Under the pieces are notes generated by a model, which worked only from the letters and a program-made list of their open reading frames with translations, was not told the DNA's origin and searched no databases. From positions 1-64,000 of the forward strand of contig DYFF01000020.1 in the NCBI GenBank assembly GCA_020725335.1: 64,000 nucleotides of DNA, read 5' to 3'. Position numbers and translations under genes: made by a program. Shown here piece after piece: positions 1 to 7,406 of the stretch (position 1 is its first letter; every line of letters starts with the position of its first letter). The DNA is from Thermodesulfovibrio sp. GTDB lineage: Bacteria > Nitrospirota > Thermodesulfovibrionia > Thermodesulfovibrionales > Thermodesulfovibrionaceae.

Positions 1-405
1 CCCAAGACTTACACTGTATTTAGAAGTTGTCTCTGCCCTGCCTGTTCGTGAAAGGTCTGCAGGGGTTCTCTCTCTATAACCCGTGCCTATTGCGTCAATT
101 GTTGGAAGAAGCTCTGCTCTTTGAATACCATAGTAGGCAGCGGTTTTCTCAACATTGAGGGCTGATAGCCTCAGGTCTCTATTGTTGGATAGAGCTTTTT
201 TAACTATTTTTTGAAGTTTTGAATCAGTGAGAAACTCATTCCATTTAAGTTCCGATGCTTTTTGTGATTTTTCATAATTGATTGAACTATAGGCATCACC
301 CTTAGGCCATTCCTTAGGCACAGATGACTCAGGTCTTTTGTATTCAGGAATCATTGTGCAGCCTGATATTATTACTATTACAAAAAAAATCACTAACCTT
401 TTCAT
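1..405 (-). CDS. RND-type efflux outer membrane lipoprotein (OprM/NodT family), 5' part only
   Basis: The first 135 codons are present and the gene runs off the left edge. The start ATG is at 405-403. The N-terminus has a short hydrophobic signal ending in a lipobox (I-S-G-C), so the mature protein should be a lipidated outer membrane protein. The next residues (CTMIPEYKRPESSVPKEW) and the later stretch with ALSNNRDLRLSALNVE and AELLPTIDA are typical of outer membrane factors of tripartite efflux pumps, which form the exit duct. The partner fusion and pump genes are not visible here. A 6-2-6 dyad (421-434) lies just upstream of the weak ribosome-binding site. Substrate cannot be told. Confidence 0.85.
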   Translation of the reverse strand, partial: MKRLVIFFVIVIISGCTMIPEYKRPESSVPKEWPKGDAYSSINYEKSQKASELKWNEFLTDSKLQKIVKKALSNNRDLRLSALNVEKTAAYYGIQRAELLPTIDAIGTGYRERTPADLSRTGRAETTSKYSVSLG

Positions 406-471
406 TTCAATGTCCTTACTTTGAAGAGCTTCAAAATAAGCAAAATTTAAAATAGTTTTCTTTAATTCTGC

Positions 472-490
472 AGAGTAAATGGTTTACTCT
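472..490 (-). terminator. short hairpin downstream of rpoD
   Basis: The arms AGAGTAAA (472-479) and TTTACTCT (483-490) pair perfectly over 8 bp with a 3-nt loop. The hairpin starts 7 nt after the rpoD stop. On the minus strand the following bases are not a clean U-run, so this may be a weak terminator or a 3'-end stabilising hairpin between rpoD and the efflux gene. Confidence 0.45.
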
Positions 491-496
491 TTAAAA

Positions 497-1831
497 CTAT
501 TGTATTACCCGTTTTTGAGGAAAATTTTCGACGGATTCTTTAATAAACTCTCTAAGCCAACTAAGAGTGCCTAATCTTTTAAGTTTCTTCATTGCCCTTA
601 ATTCTAATTGCCTTACCCTCTCTCTCGAGAGTGATAATTCTTTTCCGACCTGCTCAAGGCTTTCAGGTTTTTCATTATTTATTCCATATCTTTTAAGTAA
701 AATTTCTTTTTCTTTTGAACTAAGAATTTTAAATAAATTAAGTAATTTCTCCTTTAATTCATCATGCAGTGATTCAACAAATGGATTAGGAGAATTATAG
801 TCTTTTAAAGTTTCTATAAGGAGAGTATCATCACTGTCACCCATCGTCGTATCTATTGATATAGGTTCTTTTGTTATTAAAAAAATCTCTTCAATCTTTT
901 CAACAGAAAGTTGAAGTGTATTAGAAATCTCTTCTAAATCTGGCTCTTTATCATCTTTATTAGACATTTCTTTCAAAATTTTATTAATTTTACATAAATT
1001 ATCTACCACATGAACCGGTATTCTTATTGTTTTAGAATGGTCAGCAATTGCTCTATTAATTGCCTGCCTTATCCACCAAGTAGCATATGTGCTGAATTTA
1101 AAACCCCTTTTATATTCGAATTTATCTACTGCTTTTATTAGACCAATATTGCCCTCTTGTATTAAGTCTTCTAAGGTTAACCCTCTACCTATGTATCTTT
1201 TCGCAACACTCACAACAAGTTTTAAATTTGACTCTATTAGTCTATTTTTTGAACTAGAGAATTTATGAAAAATCTCCCTTATTCTTTGCATAGTTATGGA
1301 GAATTTATCATTTGAAAGACCTATATGTCCACTTACATCAATACCTTGTAATGATGCGTTAAATAATTTTTCAAGCTCTTCAAAAAACATTACAGTGATC
1401 TCATCTCTCAAAGGTATATGAAAAAAGTTCTTTAATATCTCTCTATTATTTTTTTTCCTTCTCATTATTGTTTTTATACTCTCAGATATGCGGAAAAATT
1501 GTTTTTTTATTTCCTCGTTATCCATATCTTCCTCATCTAATAAATCTCTAGCTTTTTGAGGATTTTGAATAAAAATTTCACTTAAAGAAATAATTTTATT
1601 TTGCACAAATGGTATACTAAGGAGTTCTTTTATAAGTTCTTTCTTTTTTTCATCTATCTCACGGGCAAGGGATTCTTCTTCTTCCCTGGTTAAAACAGGT
1701 ATATTACCTATGAGTTTAAAATATAGCTTTAAAGAATCTTGTATTTCGTATGTCTCTTCGAAGTTATTATCTTCTTCGGGCTTTGGAGAATAAGAATTTA
1801 AAAAATTAATGGACTCATCATAATCCTTCAT
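497..1831 (-). CDS. rpoD: RNA polymerase primary sigma factor RpoD (sigma-70)
   Basis: Housekeeping sigma factor of 444 aa that directs RNA polymerase to -10/-35 promoters. Region 1.2 is near residues 30-65 (SLKLYFKLIGNIPVLTREEE). Regions 2.1-2.4 are near 200-275 (RLIESNLKLVVSVAKRYIGR, then the DLIQEGNIGL and STYATWWIRQAI blocks). Region 3 follows, and region 4 with its helix-turn-helix is near 375-430 (ESLEQVGKELSLSRERVRQL). The protein is shorter than E. coli RpoD because it lacks a long region 1.1 and has only a short insert before region 2. The ATG overlaps the dnaG stop by 14 nt, and TGAGGT upstream may serve as ribosome-binding site. It is the last gene of the rpsU-DUF34-dnaG-rpoD operon. 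Confidence 0.97.
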   Translation of the reverse strand: MKDYDESINFLNSYSPKPEEDNNFEETYEIQDSLKLYFKLIGNIPVLTREEEESLAREIDEKKKELIKELLSIPFVQNKIISLSEIFIQNPQKARDLLDEEDMDNEEIKKQFFRISESIKTIMRRKKNNREILKNFFHIPLRDEITVMFFEELEKLFNASLQGIDVSGHIGLSNDKFSITMQRIREIFHKFSSSKNRLIESNLKLVVSVAKRYIGRGLTLEDLIQEGNIGLIKAVDKFEYKRGFKFSTYATWWIRQAINRAIADHSKTIRIPVHVVDNLCKINKILKEMSNKDDKEPDLEEISNTLQLSVEKIEEIFLITKEPISIDTTMGDSDDTLLIETLKDYNSPNPFVESLHDELKEKLLNLFKILSSKEKEILLKRYGINNEKPESLEQVGKELSLSRERVRQLELRAMKKLKRLGTLSWLREFIKESVENFPQKRVIQ

Positions 1832-3497
1832 TACAATACCTCAGTATCTCATTTTTCTCTTTTATTAACGTTTGTAAATATCTTTCATCGCCTAATTTGC
1901 TAACTTCTTTAATTTTTTTATCAATAAATTTAATTCTAATTTTTTTGATACAGTCAGTTAGGCTTTGTATCATTGACTCTTCGCTTATTTCTGAAGTTAT
2001 TATTAATTTTGATATTAAAGCTTTCTGTTCTTCTGTTAAATTATTGAGAAAATTATCTATAGAAAAAGAATCTTCTTTAAATTTTTCCTTAAGTTTTGAA
2101 TAAATTTCTCTTACCAATGGATTTTCGAACATTTCTACTGGAACTTTTTCAAATATAAACAGTAACTTATCAGGAAAAGATAAGCATATTCTTAATATGA
2201 TCTCTTCTTCATTTAGTAATCTTGCCCTTTCTTTTTGTGACCAGATGTTTTCTCTCTTTCTACTCAGAATAATATTTTTTAACTCTTCCCTCAATGTAAG
2301 TTCATTTATAGATGTTCTTTCTGAAAGTTCTCTTATCAACTCATCTCTGTAGATTAAATTTCTTACATAGCTTATTTTAGTTAGAATTTCGTAAATTTTT
2401 TCATTTAAAGTTTTTTTATTTTGTATACTCAAGTAAAATTCAATCGGGGTTAAAGCTTTGGAAATATAGCTTTTAAATTGTTTCTCACCATATTTTTGTA
2501 GAATACTTGCTGGATCATGGCCTTTTAATAAATTGACCACTTTAACTATAAATCCCGCCTGAAATAGAGGAGAAAGACTTCTATCCATAGCTTGTAGCCC
2601 TGCTTCATCGCCATCGAATATAAGCAATATTTTATTAGTAAACCTTTTTACTTTATTAAGTTGTTCAGACGTTAAAGCTGTTCCAAGAGGAGCAATTGCG
2701 TTCCTAAATCCATACTGGTGAGACAAAATAACATCTAAATATCCTTCCATTAAAATGGCATAACCTTTCTCTTTTATGTATTGTTTAGCCTGAAATAAAC
2801 CAAATATAGTGTCACCTTTTTTAAATATTAACGTATCTGGTGAGTTAATATACTTTGGAACATCATTTCGAATATCTATTACTCTACCCCCAAAGGCAAT
2901 AGTTTTTCCAGTTAAATCAGTAATCGGGATAATTATCCTATCTTGAAAAAAATCTACTAAATTATTGACAAGTCTTGATGTCCTAATTAATTTTTCATCA
3001 AATCCTTTTTTTTGTAAATAATAATAGAGCGAATTTCTCTCATATGGAGCATATCCTATTTTGAAAGTTTCTATACTACTTCTATCTATTCCTCTATCTT
3101 TCAAATATTTTTGAGCTTTATCAGATTCTTTAAGTTTTATTGAATAAAACTCTGAAGCCGTTTCATAAATTTTATAGATTTTATCTTTCGGCACTGCAGA
3201 ATGAGTTTGAATTTGAAGCTCAATACCTGCTTTTGAAGCAAGAATAGATAGAGCTTCGTTAAATGAAATTTTTTCATACTCCATTAAAAAGCTTACAATA
3301 TCTCCTCCTTTACCACAGCCGAAACAATGAAAAATTTGTTTGGAAGGGCTGATAAAAAAAGAAGGGGTCTTCTCAGGATGAAAAGGACATAGAGACCTAT
3401 AATTTTGTCCGGTTTTAGTTAGATTAATATACTCTGAAATTAAATCAACAATATCTACTTTATTTTTTACTTCTTCTAATATCTTTTGGTAATCCAT
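1818..3497 (-). CDS. dnaG: DNA primase DnaG
   Basis: Makes RNA primers for chromosomal replication. The 559-aa protein has the N-terminal CHC2 zinc finger (CPFHPEKTPSF, then FHCFGCGKGGD, about residues 38-65). The catalytic core and TOPRIM domain show the acidic motifs MEGYLDVI and IFDGDEAG near 250-300. A C-terminal helical region is the usual helicase-interacting part. Its start is 10 nt downstream of the DUF34 stop and its end overlaps rpoD, so translation with rpoD is probably coupled. The dnaG-rpoD order matches the classical macromolecular-synthesis operon. Confidence 0.97.
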   Translation of the reverse strand: MDYQKILEEVKNKVDIVDLISEYINLTKTGQNYRSLCPFHPEKTPSFFISPSKQIFHCFGCGKGGDIVSFLMEYEKISFNEALSILASKAGIELQIQTHSAVPKDKIYKIYETASEFYSIKLKESDKAQKYLKDRGIDRSSIETFKIGYAPYERNSLYYYLQKKGFDEKLIRTSRLVNNLVDFFQDRIIIPITDLTGKTIAFGGRVIDIRNDVPKYINSPDTLIFKKGDTIFGLFQAKQYIKEKGYAILMEGYLDVILSHQYGFRNAIAPLGTALTSEQLNKVKRFTNKILLIFDGDEAGLQAMDRSLSPLFQAGFIVKVVNLLKGHDPASILQKYGEKQFKSYISKALTPIEFYLSIQNKKTLNEKIYEILTKISYVRNLIYRDELIRELSERTSINELTLREELKNIILSRKRENIWSQKERARLLNEEEIILRICLSFPDKLLFIFEKVPVEMFENPLVREIYSKLKEKFKEDSFSIDNFLNNLTEEQKALISKLIITSEISEESMIQSLTDCIKKIRIKFIDKKIKEVSKLGDERYLQTLIKEKNEILRYCNEGL

Positions 3498-3506
3498 TCC
3501 GAAGGC

Positions 3507-4463
3507 TTATTGCCTTTTAACTCTTACAAAGCCTGAACACTCAAGTATCTCTATACTTTCACCTTCTAAGACTTTATCAAGTAGAAGATTTAAACCTAAA
3601 TTATCACTAGCAATATGACCTGCAATAACTACATTTATGTGATTTTTTTCTGCTTCTTTACGATGATCTTCACTTAAATGCATGGCTACTATGGTATTTA
3701 TACCGCTTGAAGCTATGCTATTGAAAATATCTTTAGAACCTTCTGTTCCTCCAGTCATATCAACAAAAATTTTCCCTGCTTTCCTATCTTTATTACCAAT
3801 TAAAATTCTTGGACCAGCGCTATTCTTTTCTGCCTCATTATACTCTGGTATTTCTAACAAAAGTTCTATAATATCATCAAGAGTATAGGGCTTTTTATCA
3901 TTAAAAAGATTCTGCAAGTAAGAAGCCACCATATTATCAGCAGGAGTATGAAGACAGAGGAAAGGTATGTTTAAAAGTTTAGCAGCATCAACAGCCCTTG
4001 TATGATTTACTGGCATTAATCTTCTTTCAACTTCTTTAACTCTACTTTCCATCAAACTTTCAGCTATATTTATTGGGACGCCGAATCTACCAAGAATGTC
4101 AGCCTGCATGTACATAACAGCAAATAATCTTGCATATGCTCTACCTTCTGGATGATGCGACAATATTAAATCAACTTTCTTTCCATTTTTTCTTAAAGAA
4201 TCAGCTAATAGAACTTCACCTACTTCCATGTCTATTCCAGCTAAAATAGAATTTATCTCTTCATCTCCTGTACCAAATAGTATTCTGGAATCACTATATG
4301 GATTTTCTAAAGATTCTAAATCAAAATATTTCTTTTTATTTTCTGAAAGGTTTTCATAGTCTTTTTTCCTTTTTTCTAATTCTTTAACTATGGAATCTTT
4401 TCCGCGAGGATCGTTTTCTATTCCGATATTGACTGCTTTTTTATAGAAATCTCTGAGTTTCAT
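3507..4463 (-). CDS. NIF3/DUF34-family protein
   Basis: 318-aa protein with dispersed histidine/acidic motifs typical of the NIF3 (DUF34) metal-binding family: LSHHPEGR (about 131-138), LHTPADN (about 166-172), MHLSEDHRKEA and VIAGHIASDNLG near the C-terminus. Relatives bind two metal ions and are often annotated as GTP cyclohydrolase I type 2 homologues, but their physiological role is unsettled. The N-terminal about 100 residues are charged and less conserved. A strong Shine-Dalgarno (GGGAGGAAG) precedes the ATG. The gene sits between rpsU and dnaG, a position empty of genes in E. coli, and directly downstream of a hairpin that could attenuate transcription. Confidence 0.8.
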   Translation of the reverse strand: MKLRDFYKKAVNIGIENDPRGKDSIVKELEKRKKDYENLSENKKKYFDLESLENPYSDSRILFGTGDEEINSILAGIDMEVGEVLLADSLRKNGKKVDLILSHHPEGRAYARLFAVMYMQADILGRFGVPINIAESLMESRVKEVERRLMPVNHTRAVDAAKLLNIPFLCLHTPADNMVASYLQNLFNDKKPYTLDDIIELLLEIPEYNEAEKNSAGPRILIGNKDRKAGKIFVDMTGGTEGSKDIFNSIASSGINTIVAMHLSEDHRKEAEKNHINVVIAGHIASDNLGLNLLLDKVLEGESIEILECSGFVRVKRQ

Positions 4464-4486
4464 ACTTCCTCCCTGATAATAAAGAA

Positions 4487-4517
4487 ATAGAGGAGCTCAT
4501 AAAAAGAACTCCTCTAT
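4487..4517 (-). terminator. intercistronic attenuator/terminator between rpsU and the DUF34 gene
   Basis: A 9-bp perfect stem (ATAGAGGAG at 4487-4495 with CTCCTCTAT at 4509-4517) extends inward by two more pairs around a 7-nt loop. On the minus-strand transcript it is followed by UUCUUUAUUA, a moderate U-rich tail. It lies 11 nt after the rpsU stop. By analogy with the partial terminator between rpsU and dnaG in E. coli, it would let rpsU be expressed in excess over dnaG and rpoD. Confidence 0.65.
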
Positions 4518-4527
4518 GATTGAAAAA

Positions 4528-4725
4528 TTATTTTGATATCATTTTTAGCTTCTTAGCTAACTTTTTCTTAGCAGCTAAAACTTTTTTCTTTCTTTTTACA
4601 CTAGGTTTTTCGTAGTGCTCTCTCTTTTTAATTTCAGAAAGAATCCCTTCTCTTTCGCATTGCTTTTTAAAAAGCTTTAGAGCTGCCTCGAAAGAATCCA
4701 TATCCCTTACATTTACAGAGGGCAT
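4528..4725 (-). CDS. rpsU: 30S ribosomal protein S21
   Basis: 65-aa basic ribosomal protein with the S21 signature: [20 protein letters not shown], then [14 protein letters not shown] and a lysine-rich tail. Length is usual for the family. A strong ribosome-binding site (GGAGGGGAGGA) precedes the ATG. First gene of the rpsU-DUF34-dnaG-rpoD operon, with a sigma-70 promoter about 40 nt upstream. Confidence 0.96.
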   Translation of the reverse strand: MPSVNVRDMDSFEAALKLFKKQCEREGILSEIKKREHYEKPSVKRKKKVLAAKKKLAKKLKMISK

Positions 4726-4766
4726 TAAGTTCCTCCCCTCCTCTCTCTTATGATTTTTTATACAAT

Positions 4767-4796
4767 ACTTTACCAGTAAAAAGCTAAATTAGTCAA
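4767..4796 (-). promoter_or_regulatory. rpsU operon promoter
   Basis: On the minus strand TTGACT (4796-4791) is followed after 18 bp by TAAAGT (4772-4767), preceded by TGG as an extended -10. The predicted start near 4760 gives a leader of about 35 nt that contains the strong rpsU ribosome-binding site. Confidence 0.6.
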
Positions 4797-5014
4797 CAAT
4801 TTTTATAATAAATTAGTGTAAAAATAAGTATGTAAAATTCAAAAATAAATATTTATATTATCTATTATTGACATTACAAACTGAACTCATAAAAAAGATA
4901 GATACACCTATGAGAGAAAAATGTTAACTAAATTTTAAGGAGATGTATATATAATGTATATATAAAATTACTTACTTAGAAAATACTTTTTTAAATGGCA
5001 AAACAAAATTTTGG
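4797..5014. other. AT-rich intergenic region between rpsU and wrbA
   Basis: The full gap is 4726-5048. Apart from the rpsU promoter and the wrbA -10, it is very AT-rich. It holds a TATATA..TATATA dyad (around 4948-4967) and an isolated TTGACA near 4869 with no convincing partner -10. I find no tRNA, riboswitch or supported small gene. Confidence 0.5.
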
Positions 5015-5020
5015 TATAAT
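5011..5020 (+). promoter_or_regulatory. wrbA extended -10 promoter element
   Basis: TTGGTATAAT places a consensus -10 (TATAAT, 5015-5020) behind a TGG extended -10. There is no strong -35. The predicted start near 5027 gives a leader of about 22 nt carrying AAGAGGTG as ribosome-binding site. Confidence 0.6.
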
Positions 5021-5048
5021 TTAAACAAATATAATTAAGAGGTGTTTT

Positions 5049-5654
5049 ATGAAAATATTAATCGTTTATTACAGCACCTTTGGTAATACCTACAAAATGG
5101 CAAAACTTGTGGCAGAGGGGGTAAAAGAAGCAGGAGGAGAACCTATAATTAGAAAATGTCCTGAATTGATGTCAGAATCAGTAATATCATCAAGACCCGA
5201 TATCCGAGCAGGAATTGAAATGCAAAAGGATATTCCCTTTGTAACAATTGATGATTTTAAAAATGTTGATGGATATGCATTTGGAACGCCTACAAGATTT
5301 GGAAATATATCAGCACAACTAAAAAATGTGGTTGACCAGCTTGGTCCTTTGTGGATGCAACGAATTTTCGAAGGAAAACCAGCAGGCGTTTTTGTTTCTA
5401 CAGGGACAATCCATGGTGGACAAGAAACTACTATTCTGACTTTCATGACAGTTTTATTACATCTTGGTTGTGTAGTGGTAGGAGTTCCATACTCTGTGCC
5501 TGACTTATATCTTACAAAAGGAGGAGGTTCTCCTTACGGACCTGGACATGTGGCAGATGCTGAAAATAAAAGGGAAATTGATGAAAATGAAGCTAAAATA
5601 TGTAAAGCTTTTGGTAGGAGACTTGCTGAAATAGCCAAAAAACTAAAAGGATAA
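5049..5654 (+). CDS. wrbA: NAD(P)H:quinone oxidoreductase, WrbA family
   Basis: 201-aa flavodoxin-fold FMN enzyme. The N-terminal phosphate-binding loop is YYSTFGNTYKMA (residues 7-18). The family motifs AFGTPTRFGNISAQLK (about 77-92) and the PAGVFVSTGTIHGGQET segment (about 111-127) are intact, as is the GGGSPYGPGHVA loop near 159-170. WrbA proteins reduce quinones by two electrons with NAD(P)H and are linked to oxidative stress defence. The gene stands alone, convergent with the ZIP transporter gene, which ends 1 nt after it. Confidence 0.95.
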   Translation: MKILIVYYSTFGNTYKMAKLVAEGVKEAGGEPIIRKCPELMSESVISSRPDIRAGIEMQKDIPFVTIDDFKNVDGYAFGTPTRFGNISAQLKNVVDQLGPLWMQRIFEGKPAGVFVSTGTIHGGQETTILTFMTVLLHLGCVVVGVPYSVPDLYLTKGGGSPYGPGHVADAENKREIDENEAKICKAFGRRLAEIAKKLKG

Positions 5655-5655
5655 A

Positions 5656-6471
5656 TTATTTAAAGGCTACGTCAAGAATCATCATCAAAGTAAAGCCGAT
5701 TATTAGACCAGCGGTAGCGAGGTCAGAGTTACCATTTCGTTGAGACTCTGGTATAAGTTCCTCTGCAGTTATAAAAATCATGGCACCAGCAGCAAACCCG
5801 AGGGTATAGGGAAGAAAATTTTGCATAATATTTACAAGAAGAACACCTAAAACTGCAAATATAGGTTCAAATAAACCCGAAAGTTGTCCATAAAAGAAAC
5901 TTTTACCTCTTGAAAAGCCTTCTCCTCTTAACGGCATTGAAATTGCAAAACCTTCCGGAATGTTCTGTATTCCAATTCCGAAAGCGAGAACCATTGATGA
6001 TAGAAGAGTTACAGATGAAGGTTGTATACCATGAGCACCAAAAGAAACACCTATTGCTAAGCCTTCTGGGATGTTATGTAATGTTACAGCAAGAACAAGA
6101 AGAGTGCTTCTTCTTAGAGAAGTCTTGATACCCTCAGCTCCATGTATTGGAGCATGAAAATGGAGATGAGGCAAAACCATGTCAATTAATCTTAAAAATA
6201 AAGCACCTAACACAAATCCCGTGGCAGGAGGAATCCAAGAAGGAACAGTCATTTTTTGAGACATTTCAATGGCTGGCTCAAGTAAAGACCAAAAACTTGC
6301 AGCAATCATAACTCCTGCAGCAAAACCCAATGCAGTATCAAGAATCTTTCTGTTTACATTTTTGAAAAGAAAAACAAGAGACGCTCCAAAAGCAGTAAGT
6401 CCCCATGTAAAAATACCAGCTAAGAGAGCCATAGTTACAGGAGAAAGGGTTTCAATGTATTTTTCAATCAT
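5656..6471 (-). CDS. ZIP-family divalent metal transporter (ZupT-like)
   Basis: 271-aa inner-membrane protein with about eight hydrophobic segments. The paired ZIP motifs LHNIPEGLAIG and IQNIPEGFAIS (TM4 and TM5) form the metal path. A histidine-rich loop (LPHLHFHAPIHG) lies between TM3 and TM4. Likely imports Zn2+, Fe2+ or other divalent metals; specificity cannot be read. No Shine-Dalgarno precedes the ATG. Instead a TATAAT sits 5 nt upstream, so the mRNA is probably leaderless. The -10 overlaps that of the divergent DUF523 gene. Confidence 0.92.
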   Translation of the reverse strand: MIEKYIETLSPVTMALLAGIFTWGLTAFGASLVFLFKNVNRKILDTALGFAAGVMIAASFWSLLEPAIEMSQKMTVPSWIPPATGFVLGALFLRLIDMVLPHLHFHAPIHGAEGIKTSLRRSTLLVLAVTLHNIPEGLAIGVSFGAHGIQPSSVTLLSSMVLAFGIGIQNIPEGFAISMPLRGEGFSRGKSFFYGQLSGLFEPIFAVLGVLLVNIMQNFLPYTLGFAAGAMIFITAEELIPESQRNGNSDLATAGLIIGFTLMMILDVAFK

Positions 6472-6476
6472 TTTAA

Positions 6477-6484
6477 ATTATAAT
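6477..6484. promoter_or_regulatory. overlapping divergent -10 elements (ZIP gene and DUF523 gene)
   Basis: The octamer ATTATAAT contains TATAAT on the plus strand (6479-6484) and TATAAT on the minus strand (6482-6477). The predicted starts fall at about 6491 (plus) and 6470 (minus), so both transcripts are leaderless or have only a few nt of leader. The whole intergenic space is 23 bp. Confidence 0.6.
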
Positions 6485-6494
6485 ATAAATCAAT

Positions 6495-7406
6495 ATGAAG
6501 CCGAGAATCATTCTAAGCAGATGTTTTTCCCAGCCAGTTAGATACAATGGTGGCATTGTAAATGATGAATTCATTAACAAACTTAAAAATTATGTGGATT
6601 TTATTGACTTTTGTCCTGAGGTGGAAATTGGACTTGGTGTTCCAAGAAAAAGGATAATTATTATTGAAGAGGATAATTTTAAAAAGTTATTTCAGCCAGA
6701 AACTTCTCAGGAACTTACAGAAATTATGATTGAGTATTCTCAAAAAACCATAAATTCTATAAAGGATATCGATGGTTTTGTGCTAAAAGCAAAATCTCCT
6801 TCCTGTGGAGTTGGCTCTACAAAACTTTATAAAAATGGTGCTGTAGTAGGGAAAACTTACGGTTTTTTTGCAGATGAGATAAAAAAAACCTTTCCTTATT
6901 TGCCACTTGAAGATGAAGGAAGATTAAGAGATGAAGGCATAAGGAAACATTTCCTTATAAGGATTTTTGCTTTTGCGGAACTAAGAGAACTTTTAAAAAA
7001 TGCCGAGCCTAAAAATTTGGTTCAATTTCACTCAAGATATAAATATCTTCTCATGACTTATAGTCAAAAATCGCTTAAGGAACTTGGCCAATTAGTATCA
7101 GATGGGAAAATGCCCTTTGAAGAAAAAATTTACATGTACAAAAACAAATTCTACGAAAGCTTTCTCAGAAAGCCTTCAACTAAAAGACATGTTAACACAC
7201 TTATGCACTTAATGGGTTATGTATCGAAAAAAATAAGCCATAAAGAAAAAGAACACTTAATAAATCTAATTGATGCCTACAGTAAAGATAAAATACAACT
7301 AAAGGTTATTGTCGAATTGGTAAAAAGTCTTGCATATAGATTTGATAATGAATATATCCTCATACAGAAGTATTTAGAGCCCTATCCAGAAGATTTAGAT
7401 GTATAA
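6495..7406 (+). CDS. DUF523-DUF1722 protein (TudS/YbgA-like)
   Basis: 303 aa with two domains. Residues 1 to about 150 are DUF523, with three conserved cysteines: C10 (SRCF), C40 (FCPEVEIGLG) and C104 (SPSCGVGS). DUF523 proteins of the TudS type bind a [4Fe-4S] cluster through three such cysteines and desulfurate thiouracil. Residues from about 160 to 300 are DUF1722, as in E. coli YbgA. The gene overlaps the photolyase start by 8 nt, and ybgA also precedes phr in E. coli. No ribosome-binding site is visible and a -10 lies 10 nt upstream. The link between thiobase removal and photorepair is inference. Confidence 0.85.
   Translation: MKPRIILSRCFSQPVRYNGGIVNDEFINKLKNYVDFIDFCPEVEIGLGVPRKRIIIIEEDNFKKLFQPETSQELTEIMIEYSQKTINSIKDIDGFVLKAKSPSCGVGSTKLYKNGAVVGKTYGFFADEIKKTFPYLPLEDEGRLRDEGIRKHFLIRIFAFAELRELLKNAEPKNLVQFHSRYKYLLMTYSQKSLKELGQLVSDGKMPFEEKIYMYKNKFYESFLRKPSTKRHVNTLMHLMGYVSKKISHKEKEHLINLIDAYSKDKIQLKVIVELVKSLAYRFDNEYILIQKYLEPYPEDLDV

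Noticed and set aside
4940-4970. TATATATA dyad and GGAGATG-like start near 4940 as a small gene
   Set aside because: The reading frame closes after three codons, and low-complexity AT sequence makes such dyads by chance.
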